NCBI RefSeq assembly: GCF_014649375.1
Contig: NZ_BMSX01000031.1
Span: forward strand, 1 to 64,000
Reading direction: 5' to 3'
Length of the DNA stretch: 64,000 nt
Origin: Streptomyces aurantiogriseus
GTDB taxonomy: Bacteria > Actinomycetota > Actinomycetes > Streptomycetales > Streptomycetaceae
Part shown: piece by piece, positions 1 through 7,959 of the stretch
Position numbering within the stretch: the stretch's first letter is position 1
How the letters are laid out: every line of letters starts with the position of its first letter
Position numbers and translations under genes: made by a program
The notes under the pieces: generated by a model
Databases searched by the model: none
What the model saw: the letters and a program-made list of their open reading frames with translations, nothing else
Told to the model about the DNA's origin: nothing

Positions 1-224
1 ACGCCGTCGCCGACGGCGCGGATCCGGCCGGAGACCTCCAGGCCCGGGCGGTAGGGCAGTGACTGCACCCGGTAGCCCTCGGCGCGGGCCTTGAGGTCGG
101 CGAAGTTCACGCCGACGTAGGCGGCGTCGATGCTGACCTGGCCAGGTCCCGGCTGGGGGGCCTCGGCCGTCACGACCTTCAGCACCTCGGGGGCTCCGTA
201 CTCCTGGAACTCGACTGCGCGCAT
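1..224 (-). CDS. NAD(P)H:quinone oxidoreductase, N-terminal part (cut by window edge)
   Basis: The reverse strand reads from an ATG at 224 into the left edge, giving about 74 residues. They look like the start of a medium-chain, zinc-free alcohol dehydrogenase of the quinone oxidoreductase family: an opening MRAVEFQEYGAPEVL, then the GVNFADLKAR segment and a PGLEVSGRI segment typical of the GroES-like fold. Such enzymes reduce quinones or enones with NADPH in the cytoplasm. The gene is divergent from the ArsR regulator at 357, with an inverted repeat between them, so that regulator probably controls it. The catalytic half is outside the window, so the substrate cannot be judged. Confidence 0.85.
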   Translation of the reverse strand, partial: MRAVEFQEYGAPEVLKVVTAEAPQPGPGQVSIDAAYVGVNFADLKARAEGYRVQSLPYRPGLEVSGRIRAVGDG

Positions 225-246
225 GGCGGAACGCACCCTTCGACAA

Positions 247-270
247 GGTGTTCAATGGAAAGCGAACACC
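247..270. promoter_or_regulatory. Inverted repeat, probable ArsR operator
   Basis: The arms GGTGTTC (247-253) and GAACACC (264-270) are perfectly complementary with a 10-nt spacer. A further GAACAC half-site lies at 291-296. The repeat sits in the short divergent region between the oxidoreductase (start 224) and the ArsR gene (start 357). Its site and symmetry fit a repressor operator controlling both directions; the link to this regulator is inferred. Confidence 0.5.
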
Positions 271-356
271 CGGAGTGTAAGATGATCGTCGAACACTGAG
301 CAAGCGGGGGAGCCGACGGGTGTCCCAGCGACGATGCGCAGGACGGGGAGAGGGGC

Positions 357-701
357 ATGCCGAACCAAGCTGCGGGCGCCAGTCATCGTGCGGCGCCGGT
401 ACACACGGATCCCGAGGACGTTTCCGTCCTGACGGCGCTGTCCGCGCTCGCCGATCCTGTGCGCATTCAGCTCATCCGCGAACTGGCGGGCTCCGCCGAC
501 TGGACGCGCAGCTGTGGCAGCTTCGACGTTCCCGTCGGCAAGGCCGCACTCAGCCACCACTTCTCGGTCCTGCGCGGTGCCGGCCTGGTCGAACAGCGCG
601 ACGAGGGCGCCAAGCGGGTCAACCGGCTGCGCCGCGAGGAGTTCGAAGCGCGCTTCCCCGGCCTGCTCGACCTGCTCCTCCGCGCCGACGACACCGACTG
701 A
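357..701 (+). CDS. ArsR-family winged-helix transcriptional regulator
   Basis: A 114-residue protein with an ArsR-type HTH: an ALADPVRIQLIREL helix near residues 31-45, a recognition-helix region with KAALSHHFSVLRGAGLVEQ near 62-80, and a basic wing. The Cys near residue 53 is isolated, so there is no clear metal-binding CxC motif, and a non-metal (redox or quinone) signal is more likely. The family acts as dimeric repressors that release DNA on ligand binding. It is transcribed away from the quinone oxidoreductase, with an inverted repeat at 247-270 between them, which suggests it represses that gene and itself. An upstream GGGGAG at about 346 serves as ribosome-binding site. Confidence 0.85.
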   Translation: MPNQAAGASHRAAPVHTDPEDVSVLTALSALADPVRIQLIRELAGSADWTRSCGSFDVPVGKAALSHHFSVLRGAGLVEQRDEGAKRVNRLRREEFEARFPGLLDLLLRADDTD

Positions 702-732
702 ACCCTGCCCCACCAGGCCCCGGCGAGTCTGC

Positions 733-2799
733 CTACCGGGCCCGTGCGACCAGCAGCGCCACGTCGTCGTGGTCGTCGGGGTGGCGCAGGCCGTACAGCA
801 GGAGGTCGCACAGTTCCTCGAGGGGACGGTCGGGTTCGTCCAGGAAGCCGAGGAGGACGGACAGGCGGTCGTCGATGGGATGGTGCCGGGTTTCGACCAG
901 GCCGTCCGTGTAGAGGACCAGCAGGTCGCCGGGGGAGAGGTCGGTCGTGGTGGTCTCGAAGGGGATGCCTCCGACGCCCAGCGGGGCTCCGGAGGGCAGG
1001 TCGAGCAGCGTGGGTGCCTTGCCGGGGCCGGCGAGTGCGGGCGGCATGTGTCCCGCGTTGGCGATGCGGCACTGCCTGGTGTGCGGGTCGTACACGGCGT
1101 AGAGGCAGGTGACGATGTAGTGCTCCAGATCGCAGGTGATCTTGTCCAGATGCTGGAGCACGGCGCCGGGGTCGAGGTCGAGGTCCGCGTAGGCGCACGT
1201 GGCGGTGCGCAGCCGGCCCATGGTGGCGGCGGCGTCGATGCCGTTGCCCATGACGTCTCCGACGACGAGGGCGGTCTTGTCGTCCTCCAGGGGGATGACG
1301 TCGTACCAGTCGCCGCCGACCTCGCTGGTGGCCTGCGCCGGCTGGTAGCGGGAGGCGAGTTCGAGACCGGTGTGATGGGGCGGGTGGTTCGGCAGCAGGC
1401 TGCGCTGCAGGGTGAGGGCGGTGTTGCGCACGCTCTGGAACCAACGGGCGTTGTCGATGGCCACGGCCGCCCGGCCGGCCAGCTCACTGGCGAGGACGAC
1501 ATCGTCCTCGTCGAACGGGAGCGGGTTGCGGGTGCGCTTGAGGTCGAGGGCGCCGAGCACCTCGCCGTGGGCGATCAACGGCACGGCGAGATACGAGTGG
1601 ACGCCGGCGCGGGCCAGCAGTGAGCCGGCCTCGGCGTCCCGGGCGATGCGGGGGATGTCGTGGGCGCCGACGTGCCGCACCAGGACCGGCCGCCCGGTGT
1701 GCACGCACAGCGTGACCAGGCGGTCACCTTCATAGGCCGCGAGGTCACCGGGAGGGTCGGCGGCGCGCAGAGCCACGGTGGGGTGGGCCGCCTTGAGCGC
1801 GAGGGCGCGGAAGAGCTCCGGGCCGTTGTCCGGTCGGCGCGAGCGCCGGCACGCCAGGGCGGAGTCGAGGACGTCCACGGCGACCACGTCGGCGAGCTGG
1901 GGGACGGCGATCTCCGCCAGTTCCTGGGCGGTCCGCTCCACTTCCAGCGTGGTGCCGACGTGGGTGGAGGCCTCGGCGATGAGCGCGAGGCGTCGCCGGG
2001 CCCGGTCGGCCTCCGCGGCCGCGCGGTGCCGTTCGGTGACGTCGACGACCGAGGTGGCCGCGCCCAGGACCCGCCCGCCGGGGTCCTCCAGCCGGTAGAA
2101 CGAGAGAGACCAGGCGTGCTCATGTTTCGGGTCGGTCGGTGGGCGGCCCACGTGGTACTGGTCCAGCAGTGGCGTGCCGGTGGTGAGCACCTGACGCAGT
2201 GCGGACTCGATGGTGTCGACGTCGGGGAGGGACAGGGTCTCCCGGAGGCGACGGCCGACGTGCTCCTCGGCGGGGATGCCGTCGATCCGCTCGAGTGCCG
2301 GGTTGACCAGGAGGTACCGCAGATCGGGGTCCAGGAGGGCCAGACCGATCGGAGACTGGTTGATCAGCCGCTCGCACAGGGCCAGGTCGGTCTCGACGCG
2401 CTGGAGCAGGGTGTGGTCGGCCGCGATGCCCAGGGCGTAGACATCCCCGTGATCGTCCTGCAGCCGCATGTTGCGGAACTCCATCAGGCGGCTGCTGCCG
2501 TCCTTGTGCCGGATGGGGAAGGCGCCGGCCCAGCTCCGGCCGGTCTCCAGCACCTCCGCGAACAGCTTCACCACGGCCTGCAGGTGCTCGGGGTGGATGA
2601 ACAGCCGCGCCGCGTACTTGCCGAGCGCCTCCTGCGCGGAGTACCCGAAGAGCTCCTCCGCCTGCGGGGTCCAGAACACGATGCGTCCGTCGGTGTCGAC
2701 GACCATGGCGGACACGCTCAGGACGTCCAGCAGACCGGTGGGCGGGGGCGCCACGGATCTGTACGCGTCTCCGTCGGGCTGGAAGGGTTCGGCTGTCAT
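733..2799 (-). CDS. PAS-PAS-GAF-SpoIIE serine phosphatase (PP2C-type)
   Basis: A 688-residue regulator using the ATG at 2799, which has GGAGAGG seven bases upstream; the open frame runs further but lacks a good start. Order by eye: a PAS domain near residues 25-140 (contains GRIVFWTPQAEELFGYS), a second PAS near 145-260 (LLDPDLRYLLVNPALERIDG), a GAF domain near 275-450, and a SpoIIE-type PP2C phosphatase near 470-688 with VGGDWYDVIPL, VGDVMGNGIDAAATMG and the terminal DDVALLVAR motif. These enzymes dephosphorylate anti-anti-sigma proteins in partner-switching pathways that set sigma-B-like activity. Unlike its divergent neighbour at 3000 it has no C-terminal anti-sigma kinase domain. Confidence 0.9.
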   Translation of the reverse strand: MTAEPFQPDGDAYRSVAPPPTGLLDVLSVSAMVVDTDGRIVFWTPQAEELFGYSAQEALGKYAARLFIHPEHLQAVVKLFAEVLETGRSWAGAFPIRHKDGSSRLMEFRNMRLQDDHGDVYALGIAADHTLLQRVETDLALCERLINQSPIGLALLDPDLRYLLVNPALERIDGIPAEEHVGRRLRETLSLPDVDTIESALRQVLTTGTPLLDQYHVGRPPTDPKHEHAWSLSFYRLEDPGGRVLGAATSVVDVTERHRAAAEADRARRRLALIAEASTHVGTTLEVERTAQELAEIAVPQLADVVAVDVLDSALACRRSRRPDNGPELFRALALKAAHPTVALRAADPPGDLAAYEGDRLVTLCVHTGRPVLVRHVGAHDIPRIARDAEAGSLLARAGVHSYLAVPLIAHGEVLGALDLKRTRNPLPFDEDDVVLASELAGRAAVAIDNARWFQSVRNTALTLQRSLLPNHPPHHTGLELASRYQPAQATSEVGGDWYDVIPLEDDKTALVVGDVMGNGIDAAATMGRLRTATCAYADLDLDPGAVLQHLDKITCDLEHYIVTCLYAVYDPHTRQCRIANAGHMPPALAGPGKAPTLLDLPSGAPLGVGGIPFETTTTDLSPGDLLVLYTDGLVETRHHPIDDRLSVLLGFLDEPDRPLEELCDLLLYGLRHPDDHDDVALLVARAR

Positions 2800-2999
2800 C
2801 CCAGATCCTCTCCACCGTTCGGCAGGAGGTGGCGACGCCTGTCGGCATCGTCGCACCACCTGGGTTCCCGACCACGGGCACTTCCATGCCGTCTCCGGCC
2901 CGGGGAGTCGGCAGGCGCAGGGGCTCCGGCAGGAGGCCGCTCGGCGTCGTGCAGATCGGGCGGACAAGCAGGAACATGGTCGTGTAGAGGATGGCACCC

Positions 3000-5468
3000 A
3001 TGGATTCTGCGGATTCTGCGCGAAAAGCTGCCGACAGTCCGGCCCCCGACGGATCGCGCGACCACCTCGACGCGTCCACCGACGCGGTGGCGGTCGTGTC
3101 CGCGGACGGCGTCGTGCTCGGCTGGACGCGGGGCGCCGAGGCGCTGCTCGGCCACCCGGCTTCGGAGGTGGTCGGCGGCTCCGCCGCGCGTCTGGTGGCG
3201 ATGCCCGGCGATCCGGCTCGTGTGGCCGGTATCGCGGCGCGGTGCCGCGCGGGCATGGGGTGGAGCGGACTCATCTGCGTACGGCATCGCGACGGCCACT
3301 CCCTCGACATCGACCTGCGGGTCTCGGCGTCCTTCCACATCGGCGACGACGAGTGCTTTCTGATCTCCGCGCGCAAGCAGAGCCCGCAGTGGGCGGTGGA
3401 TCAGTCGGTCCTCGACGGGTTCCTGACCCGCTCCCCGGTCGGGATGGCGGTGATGGATCTGGACCTGCGCTACGTGTGGCTGAACGACACGCTGGAACGC
3501 TTCGGCGGTGTGCCCCGCGCACAGCGGCTGGGGCGTCGGCTCAGCGAGCTGCTGCCCGGCCTGCAGGCGGCCACCATCGAGGGGCTGATGCGCAAGGTCC
3601 TGGAGACCGGAGTCCCGATCACCGACTACGAGTACGTGGGATGGAGCTGGGCCGATCCACACCGCCGGCACGCCTACTCCACGTCCTTCTTCCCCCTGGT
3701 GGGCGCCGACAACTCCGTCACCGGGGTCTGCTACATGGTCCTGGACGTCACCGAACGGTGGAACGTCCGCCAGCTGCTGTCGCTGGTCAACGAGGCCGGG
3801 GCCAGCGTCGGCACGACCCTGGACGTGATGCGTACGGCTCAGGAACTCGCCGACTTCGCCGTCCCACGCTTCGCGGACTTCGTCATCGTCGACCTCCTGG
3901 AGCCCGTGCTCAGCACCGAAGGGCACGGCGCGTGGCTGACGGACGCGGGACCGGCGCCCATCAAGCCGGAGATGCGCCGCGCCGGAATGAGCTCGGTGCG
4001 CGAGGGCTGCCCGGAGGCCGTGGCACGGATCGGGGACAGGGTGGACTTCATCCCTCCGCCGCACGACGCGAACCTGCTCATCGAGGGCGAGCCGGTCCTC
4101 ATCCCGGTCCTCGACCCGTCCGACGAACTGTGGGCCTCCGAACAGCCCGAGAGAGCGGCGAGCATGCGCGAGTTCGGACTGCACTCCCTCATCTCGGTAC
4201 CGATGCGGGCGCGGAACACCGCTCTGGGCCTCACCACGTTCCTACGGTCGCTCAATCCCGTCTCGTTCCAGCCCGACGACGTCCTGCTGGCCCGGGAGCT
4301 GGTCGCGCGAGCGGCGCTGTGCGTCGACAACGCCCGTCGCTACACCCGGGAACACGCGGCGGCGGTCACCCTGCAACGCAGTCTGCTGCCGCAGGCCCTG
4401 ACGGGCGGAACGGCGCTGGAGGTGGCCTCCTCCTACCTGCCGGCCGACCCCACGGACGGGGTGGGGGGCGACTGGTTCGACGTGATCCCCCTGTCCGGGG
4501 CCCGGGTGGGCCTGGTGGTCGGTGACGTGGTGGGGCACGGCATCGCCGCGGCGGCGACCATGGGCCGACTGCGCACCGCGGTGCAGACCCTCGCCGACAT
4601 GGAGATGCCCCCCGACGAACTGCTGGCTCACCTCGACGACCTCGTGCTCCGGCTGAGCGCGGAGATCGAGGACTCGGCGGCCCCGCAGAGCACCACCGCC
4701 TTCCTCGGGGCGACCTGCCTGTACGCCGTCTACGACCCGGTCACCAGGCGGTGCACGATGGCCCGGTCCGGACACCCGCCCCCCGTCGTCGTCGACCCCG
4801 ACGGGCAGGTGTCCTTCCCGGAGCCCCCGGCCGGGCCGCCGCTCGGGCTCGGCGGGATGGCGTTCGAGGCCACCGAGATCGAGCTCGCCGAGAACAGCCT
4901 CATCGGTCTCTACACCGACGGCCTCATCGAGGGAGCCGACCGCGACATGGGACTGGGCATGTCCCGGCTCGGTGAACTGCTGGCCCGGTCCGACGCCGAC
5001 CTCGCGACCCTGTGCACGTCGGCGGTGCAGCAGCTCGTACCCGTTCCGCAACCCGACGACATCGCCCTGCTCCTGGCACGCACGCACTCCCTGGGCGCCG
5101 ACCACGTCGTCTCCTGGGACGTGCCCGTGGACCCGGCCGCCGTCGCCGACGTCCGAGCCCGGGCGACTCGCCAGGTGGAAGCCTGGGGGCTGGGGGAGCT
5201 GGCCATGACGTCGGAGCTCATCGTGAGCGAGCTGGTCACCAACGCCGTTCGCTACGCCGCACCTCCCATACGGCTGCGCCTGATCCGCGACGCGCGCCTG
5301 ACCTGCGAGGTCGCCGACTCCAGCAGCACGGCCCCCCGGCTGAGACACGCCCGGAGCACGGACGAAGGGGGCCGTGGCCTCTTCCTCGTCGCCCAGCTCG
5401 CCCATCGCTGGGGAGCCCGGTACACGGGCGACGGAAAGATCATCTGGGCTGAGCAGGAGATCCCGTGA
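3000..5468 (+). CDS. PAS-PAS-GAF-SpoIIE phosphatase with C-terminal HATPase (anti-sigma kinase) domain
   Basis: About 822 residues. The ATG at 3000 is preferred over the in-frame ATG at 2991 because GAGG (2987-2990) then lies nine bases upstream. Domains: PAS near 25-125, second PAS near 135-255, GAF near 265-445, PP2C/SpoIIE near 460-690 (GVGGDWFDVIPL, VGDVVGHGIAAAATMG), and an RsbW-like HATPase near 700-820 with SELIVSELVTNAVRY as the N box and a GGRGLFLVAQL segment. One protein thus carries both the phosphatase and the kinase side of a partner switch. It is divergent from the related gene ending at 2799, so the two may come from one duplication and share the 200-bp promoter region. Confidence 0.9.
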   Translation: MDSADSARKAADSPAPDGSRDHLDASTDAVAVVSADGVVLGWTRGAEALLGHPASEVVGGSAARLVAMPGDPARVAGIAARCRAGMGWSGLICVRHRDGHSLDIDLRVSASFHIGDDECFLISARKQSPQWAVDQSVLDGFLTRSPVGMAVMDLDLRYVWLNDTLERFGGVPRAQRLGRRLSELLPGLQAATIEGLMRKVLETGVPITDYEYVGWSWADPHRRHAYSTSFFPLVGADNSVTGVCYMVLDVTERWNVRQLLSLVNEAGASVGTTLDVMRTAQELADFAVPRFADFVIVDLLEPVLSTEGHGAWLTDAGPAPIKPEMRRAGMSSVREGCPEAVARIGDRVDFIPPPHDANLLIEGEPVLIPVLDPSDELWASEQPERAASMREFGLHSLISVPMRARNTALGLTTFLRSLNPVSFQPDDVLLARELVARAALCVDNARRYTREHAAAVTLQRSLLPQALTGGTALEVASSYLPADPTDGVGGDWFDVIPLSGARVGLVVGDVVGHGIAAAATMGRLRTAVQTLADMEMPPDELLAHLDDLVLRLSAEIEDSAAPQSTTAFLGATCLYAVYDPVTRRCTMARSGHPPPVVVDPDGQVSFPEPPAGPPLGLGGMAFEATEIELAENSLIGLYTDGLIEGADRDMGLGMSRLGELLARSDADLATLCTSAVQQLVPVPQPDDIALLLARTHSLGADHVVSWDVPVDPAAVADVRARATRQVEAWGLGELAMTSELIVSELVTNAVRYAAPPIRLRLIRDARLTCEVADSSSTAPRLRHARSTDEGGRGLFLVAQLAHRWGARYTGDGKIIWAEQEIP

Positions 5469-5472
5469 CCGT

Positions 5473-5958
5473 TCAGCCGACGAGGAGGTCGTCCATCTGG
5501 CCGACCGCCTGCTGCAGGCCCTCTTCCATGCCCATGGTCATCAGCTGTTCCATCTTCTCCCGGGTGTCGAAGGCGGACCGGAGCTCCATACGGCTGCCGT
5601 CTCCGTGCCGGGTCAGCCGTACGTGCACGGTGGTGACCGGCAGGGTGGGGTCCGGGGTTCCCTCCTCGTCGGCGAAGCCGTCGGTGAACTCCAGGGACGT
5701 CGGCGGGGCGACCGACGTGACGCGCCACCAGCCGCGGTGTTTGTCGCCCTCGGGACCCGTCATGAAGTAGGTGACCTCGCCGCCGGGGATCAGGTCGTGG
5801 GTCTCGACGGTCGCCGGGTAGGTCGGCGGTCCCCACCAGCGCTCCAGCCGACGGGGGTCGGCCCACAGTTGCCACACCTTTTCGACCGGGGCGGCGAAGT
5901 CGGCGATCAGGGTGAGGGTGAGGCTGTCGTCATCCTTGTCCACGCTCGTCACGCTCAT
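5473..5958 (-). CDS. SRPBCC / AHSA1-type START-fold protein
   Basis: A 161-residue single-domain protein of the activator-of-Hsp90-ATPase-homologue family. It has the expected AAPVEKVWQLWADPRRLERWW start, the GPEGDKHRGWWRV middle strand and the long C-terminal helix TREKMEQLMTMGMEEGLQQA. The family folds around a hydrophobic ligand cavity; a substrate cannot be named. The ATG at 5958 is preceded by an AGGACAG site. In actinobacteria these genes usually follow an ArsR regulator. Here the upstream frame encodes only what looks like the tail of one (see 5959-6114). The gene is convergent with the phosphatase gene, with four bases between stops. Confidence 0.85.
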   Translation of the reverse strand: MSVTSVDKDDDSLTLTLIADFAAPVEKVWQLWADPRRLERWWGPPTYPATVETHDLIPGGEVTYFMTGPEGDKHRGWWRVTSVAPPTSLEFTDGFADEEGTPDPTLPVTTVHVRLTRHGDGSRMELRSAFDTREKMEQLMTMGMEEGLQQAVGQMDDLLVG

Positions 5959-6114
5959 CTGTCCTGTCCTGTCTTCTCTCGGTTCGGGCTCTTCCGTACG
6001 GGACAGAGTCTCCAGTTCCTCGAGCGTCTGCCGTGCCCGCGACACGGCGTCGGGCTCCGTGCGGACGAGCTGTTCCCGCCCACGGCGGTGCTTGCCGAGG
6101 CAGGCGGCCCCCTT
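5959..6114 (-). pseudogene. Remnant of an ArsR-family regulator (C-terminal end only)
   Basis: Reading upstream of the SRPBCC start, in the same frame and back to a TGA at 6115-6117, the sequence gives about 52 residues. They include HRRGREQLVRTEPDAVSRAR followed by QTLEELETLSR. This resembles the wing and C-terminal helix of the ArsR regulators that normally sit beside AHSA1 genes. The HTH core and start are absent: above 6117 the DNA is the leader of the epimerase gene. I therefore read it as a truncated regulator left after a deletion or rearrangement. The match is by eye; it could instead be an N-terminal extension of the SRPBCC protein. Confidence 0.4.
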
Positions 6115-6188
6115 TCATGTCACAAACGTACGGGGCTGTCTCGTCCCTGTTCCGGGAGACGGACTCCGGAATCAGGAAGGTGACGGTC

Positions 6189-7109
6189 ATGCGGGTGTTC
6201 GTGGCAGGGGGGACCGGGGTCCTGGGGCGGCGGCTGGTGCCGCAGCTCGTGGCCCGTGGTCACCAGGTGACGGCTACGACGACGAGCGCGGCCAAGCTGG
6301 GCCTGCTCGAGCAACTGGGCGCAGAGGCGGTCGTGATGGACGGGCTGGACGCGGTGTCGGTCGGTGCGGCGGTGGCCCGGGCCCGGCCGGACGCGATCGT
6401 GCACCAGATGACCGCGATCGCCGGCAAGCCCGACATCAAGCACATGGACCGCTGGTTCGCCACCACCAACCGGCTGCGCACCGAGGGGACGGACCACCTG
6501 CTGGCCGCCGCCGAGGCGACCGGCGTGTCCCACTTCGTCGCGCAGAGCTACGCCTCGTGGAACGGCATCCGCGAGGGCGGATGGGTGAAGACCGAGGAGG
6601 ACCCGCTGGACCTGATGCCCGGAACGCCGGCGCGCCCGGGGATGGAGGCGATCCGCCACGTCGAGGACGTCGTCGTCAAGGCCGGCGGCGCGGCTCTGCG
6701 CTACGGCGGGCTCTACGGGCCGGGCGCCACCGACGACCAGGTCGAGCTCGTGCGCAAGCGGCAGTTCCCGCTCGTCGGGGGCGGCACCGGCTACAGCTCG
6801 TGGGTGCATCTCGACGACGCGGCGAGCGCCACCGTCCTGGCCGTGGAGCAGAAGGCGAGGGGCGTGTTCAACATCGTCGACGACGAACCGGCGCCGGCCA
6901 GTGAGTGGCTGCCGTATCTCGCCGCGTGCGCGGGTGCGAAGCCGCCGATGCGGGTGCCGAAGTGGCTGGCCCGGCTGCCGGCCGGCGACGTGGCGGTGAC
7001 GATGATGACCGAGGGGCGCGGCTTCTCCAACGCCAGGGCCAAGCGGGAGCTCGGCTGGGAGCTGCGCTTTCCGTCATGGCGCCAGGGCTTCCGGGAGAGC
7101 CTCGGATGA
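6189..7109 (+). CDS. NAD-dependent epimerase/dehydratase family protein (SDR)
   Basis: A 306-residue extended short-chain dehydrogenase. The N-terminal Rossmann motif GGTGVLGRRLVPQL gives the dinucleotide-binding glycines, and a SYASW segment follows in the usual active-site region. The typical YxxxK catalytic pair is not obvious, so this may be an atypical member that acts as a reductase or only binds NAD(P). The ATG at 6189 has GGAAGG eight bases upstream; the frame is open further 5' but without a comparable site. Its stop overlaps the start of the ECF41 sigma factor (ATGA), so the two are translationally coupled. ECF41 genes are known to sit beside oxidoreductase or epimerase genes, and this enzyme is the likely partner. 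Confidence 0.88.
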   Translation: MRVFVAGGTGVLGRRLVPQLVARGHQVTATTTSAAKLGLLEQLGAEAVVMDGLDAVSVGAAVARARPDAIVHQMTAIAGKPDIKHMDRWFATTNRLRTEGTDHLLAAAEATGVSHFVAQSYASWNGIREGGWVKTEEDPLDLMPGTPARPGMEAIRHVEDVVVKAGGAALRYGGLYGPGATDDQVELVRKRQFPLVGGGTGYSSWVHLDDAASATVLAVEQKARGVFNIVDDEPAPASEWLPYLAACAGAKPPMRVPKWLARLPAGDVAVTMMTEGRGFSNARAKRELGWELRFPSWRQGFRESLG

Positions 7110-7870
7110 CCCTGACCGAGGAGTTCGAGGAACTGCGGCCGCTGCTGTTCGCGATCGCCTACCGGATCCTCGGCAGCGTGAGCGAGGCCGAGGACGCGGT
7201 CCAGGAGACGTGGCTGCGCCACCAGGTCTCCCCGACCCGCCCCACGTCGGCCAGTGCCTGTCTCTCGGCCGTGGTCACCCGGATCTCCATCGACGTCCTG
7301 CGCTCGGCGCGCGTTTGGCGGGAGGAGTACATCGGGCCGTGGTTCCCCGAGCCGCTGCTGACCGACCCCTACGAGGACCCGGAGCGCTCGGCGGAGCCGG
7401 CCGACTCGTTGTCGATGGCGGCGCTGGTCCTGCTGGAGCGGCTCAGCCCGCTCGAACGCGCGGTCTTGGTGCTGAGGGAGGTGTTCGGGTTCGGCTTCCC
7501 GGAGATCGCCTCGACCGTGGAGCGGTCGAAGGCAGCGTGCCGCCAGCTCGCGGTGCGGGCGCGCCGCCACATGGACGCGGGCCGACCCCGGTGCGAGGCC
7601 GGCCGAAAGGAGCGCGAGGAACTCGCCGGGCGGTTCTTCGACGCCTTCAGGGAAGGGGACGTCGACGGGCTCCGGGAGCTCCTCGCCGCCGACGTGCACA
7701 TGATCGGCGACGGCGGCAGCAAGGCCCCGCAGTGGGGCAGGCGCATGATCGGTGCCGGGTCGGTGATCAACCCCGACAAGCTCGGGCACGTGGGTCCGGT
7801 GGCGGACGCCTGGGCGGTCGTCCGCGAGGCGCGGCGGGCTCGCCGACCACAGGTGGACCGCAGGAGCTGA
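7106..7870 (+). CDS. ECF41-type RNA polymerase sigma factor with shortened C-terminal SnoaL-like domain
   Basis: 254 residues starting at the ATG that overlaps the upstream stop. Sigma region 2 lies near residues 8-75 (FAIAYRILGSVSEAEDAVQE), region 4 near 110-160 (SPLERAVLVLREVFGFGFPE) and a linker WFPEP stands where ECF41 proteins have WLPEP. The family then carries a SnoaL-like domain with two marks, DGGGK and NPDKL, which tunes sigma activity without an anti-sigma factor. Here DGGSK is followed after only about 16 residues by NPDKL, whereas family members keep roughly 50-60 residues more between them. I infer an in-frame internal deletion. The protein may therefore be deregulated or need no ligand. 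A hairpin at 7899-7922 probably ends the transcript. Confidence 0.88.
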   Translation: MTLTEEFEELRPLLFAIAYRILGSVSEAEDAVQETWLRHQVSPTRPTSASACLSAVVTRISIDVLRSARVWREEYIGPWFPEPLLTDPYEDPERSAEPADSLSMAALVLLERLSPLERAVLVLREVFGFGFPEIASTVERSKAACRQLAVRARRHMDAGRPRCEAGRKEREELAGRFFDAFREGDVDGLRELLAADVHMIGDGGSKAPQWGRRMIGAGSVINPDKLGHVGPVADAWAVVREARRARRPQVDRRS

Positions 7871-7898
7871 CCGCGCGGGGGAGCGGGGGAGCGGGGGA

Positions 7899-7922
7899 GG
7901 TGGGCCGACGCGCCGGCCCACC
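7899..7922. terminator. Bidirectional hairpin terminator
   Basis: A perfect 9-bp stem (GGTGGGCCG and CGGCCCACC) with a 6-nt loop lies between the convergent sigma factor gene (stop 7870) and the secreted hydrolase gene (stop 7960). There is no T tract, as is common for Streptomyces terminators. Confidence 0.6.
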
Positions 7923-7959
7923 CCGCCTCGGTTCGGCATTCCGGTTCCTCGAACGTGAC

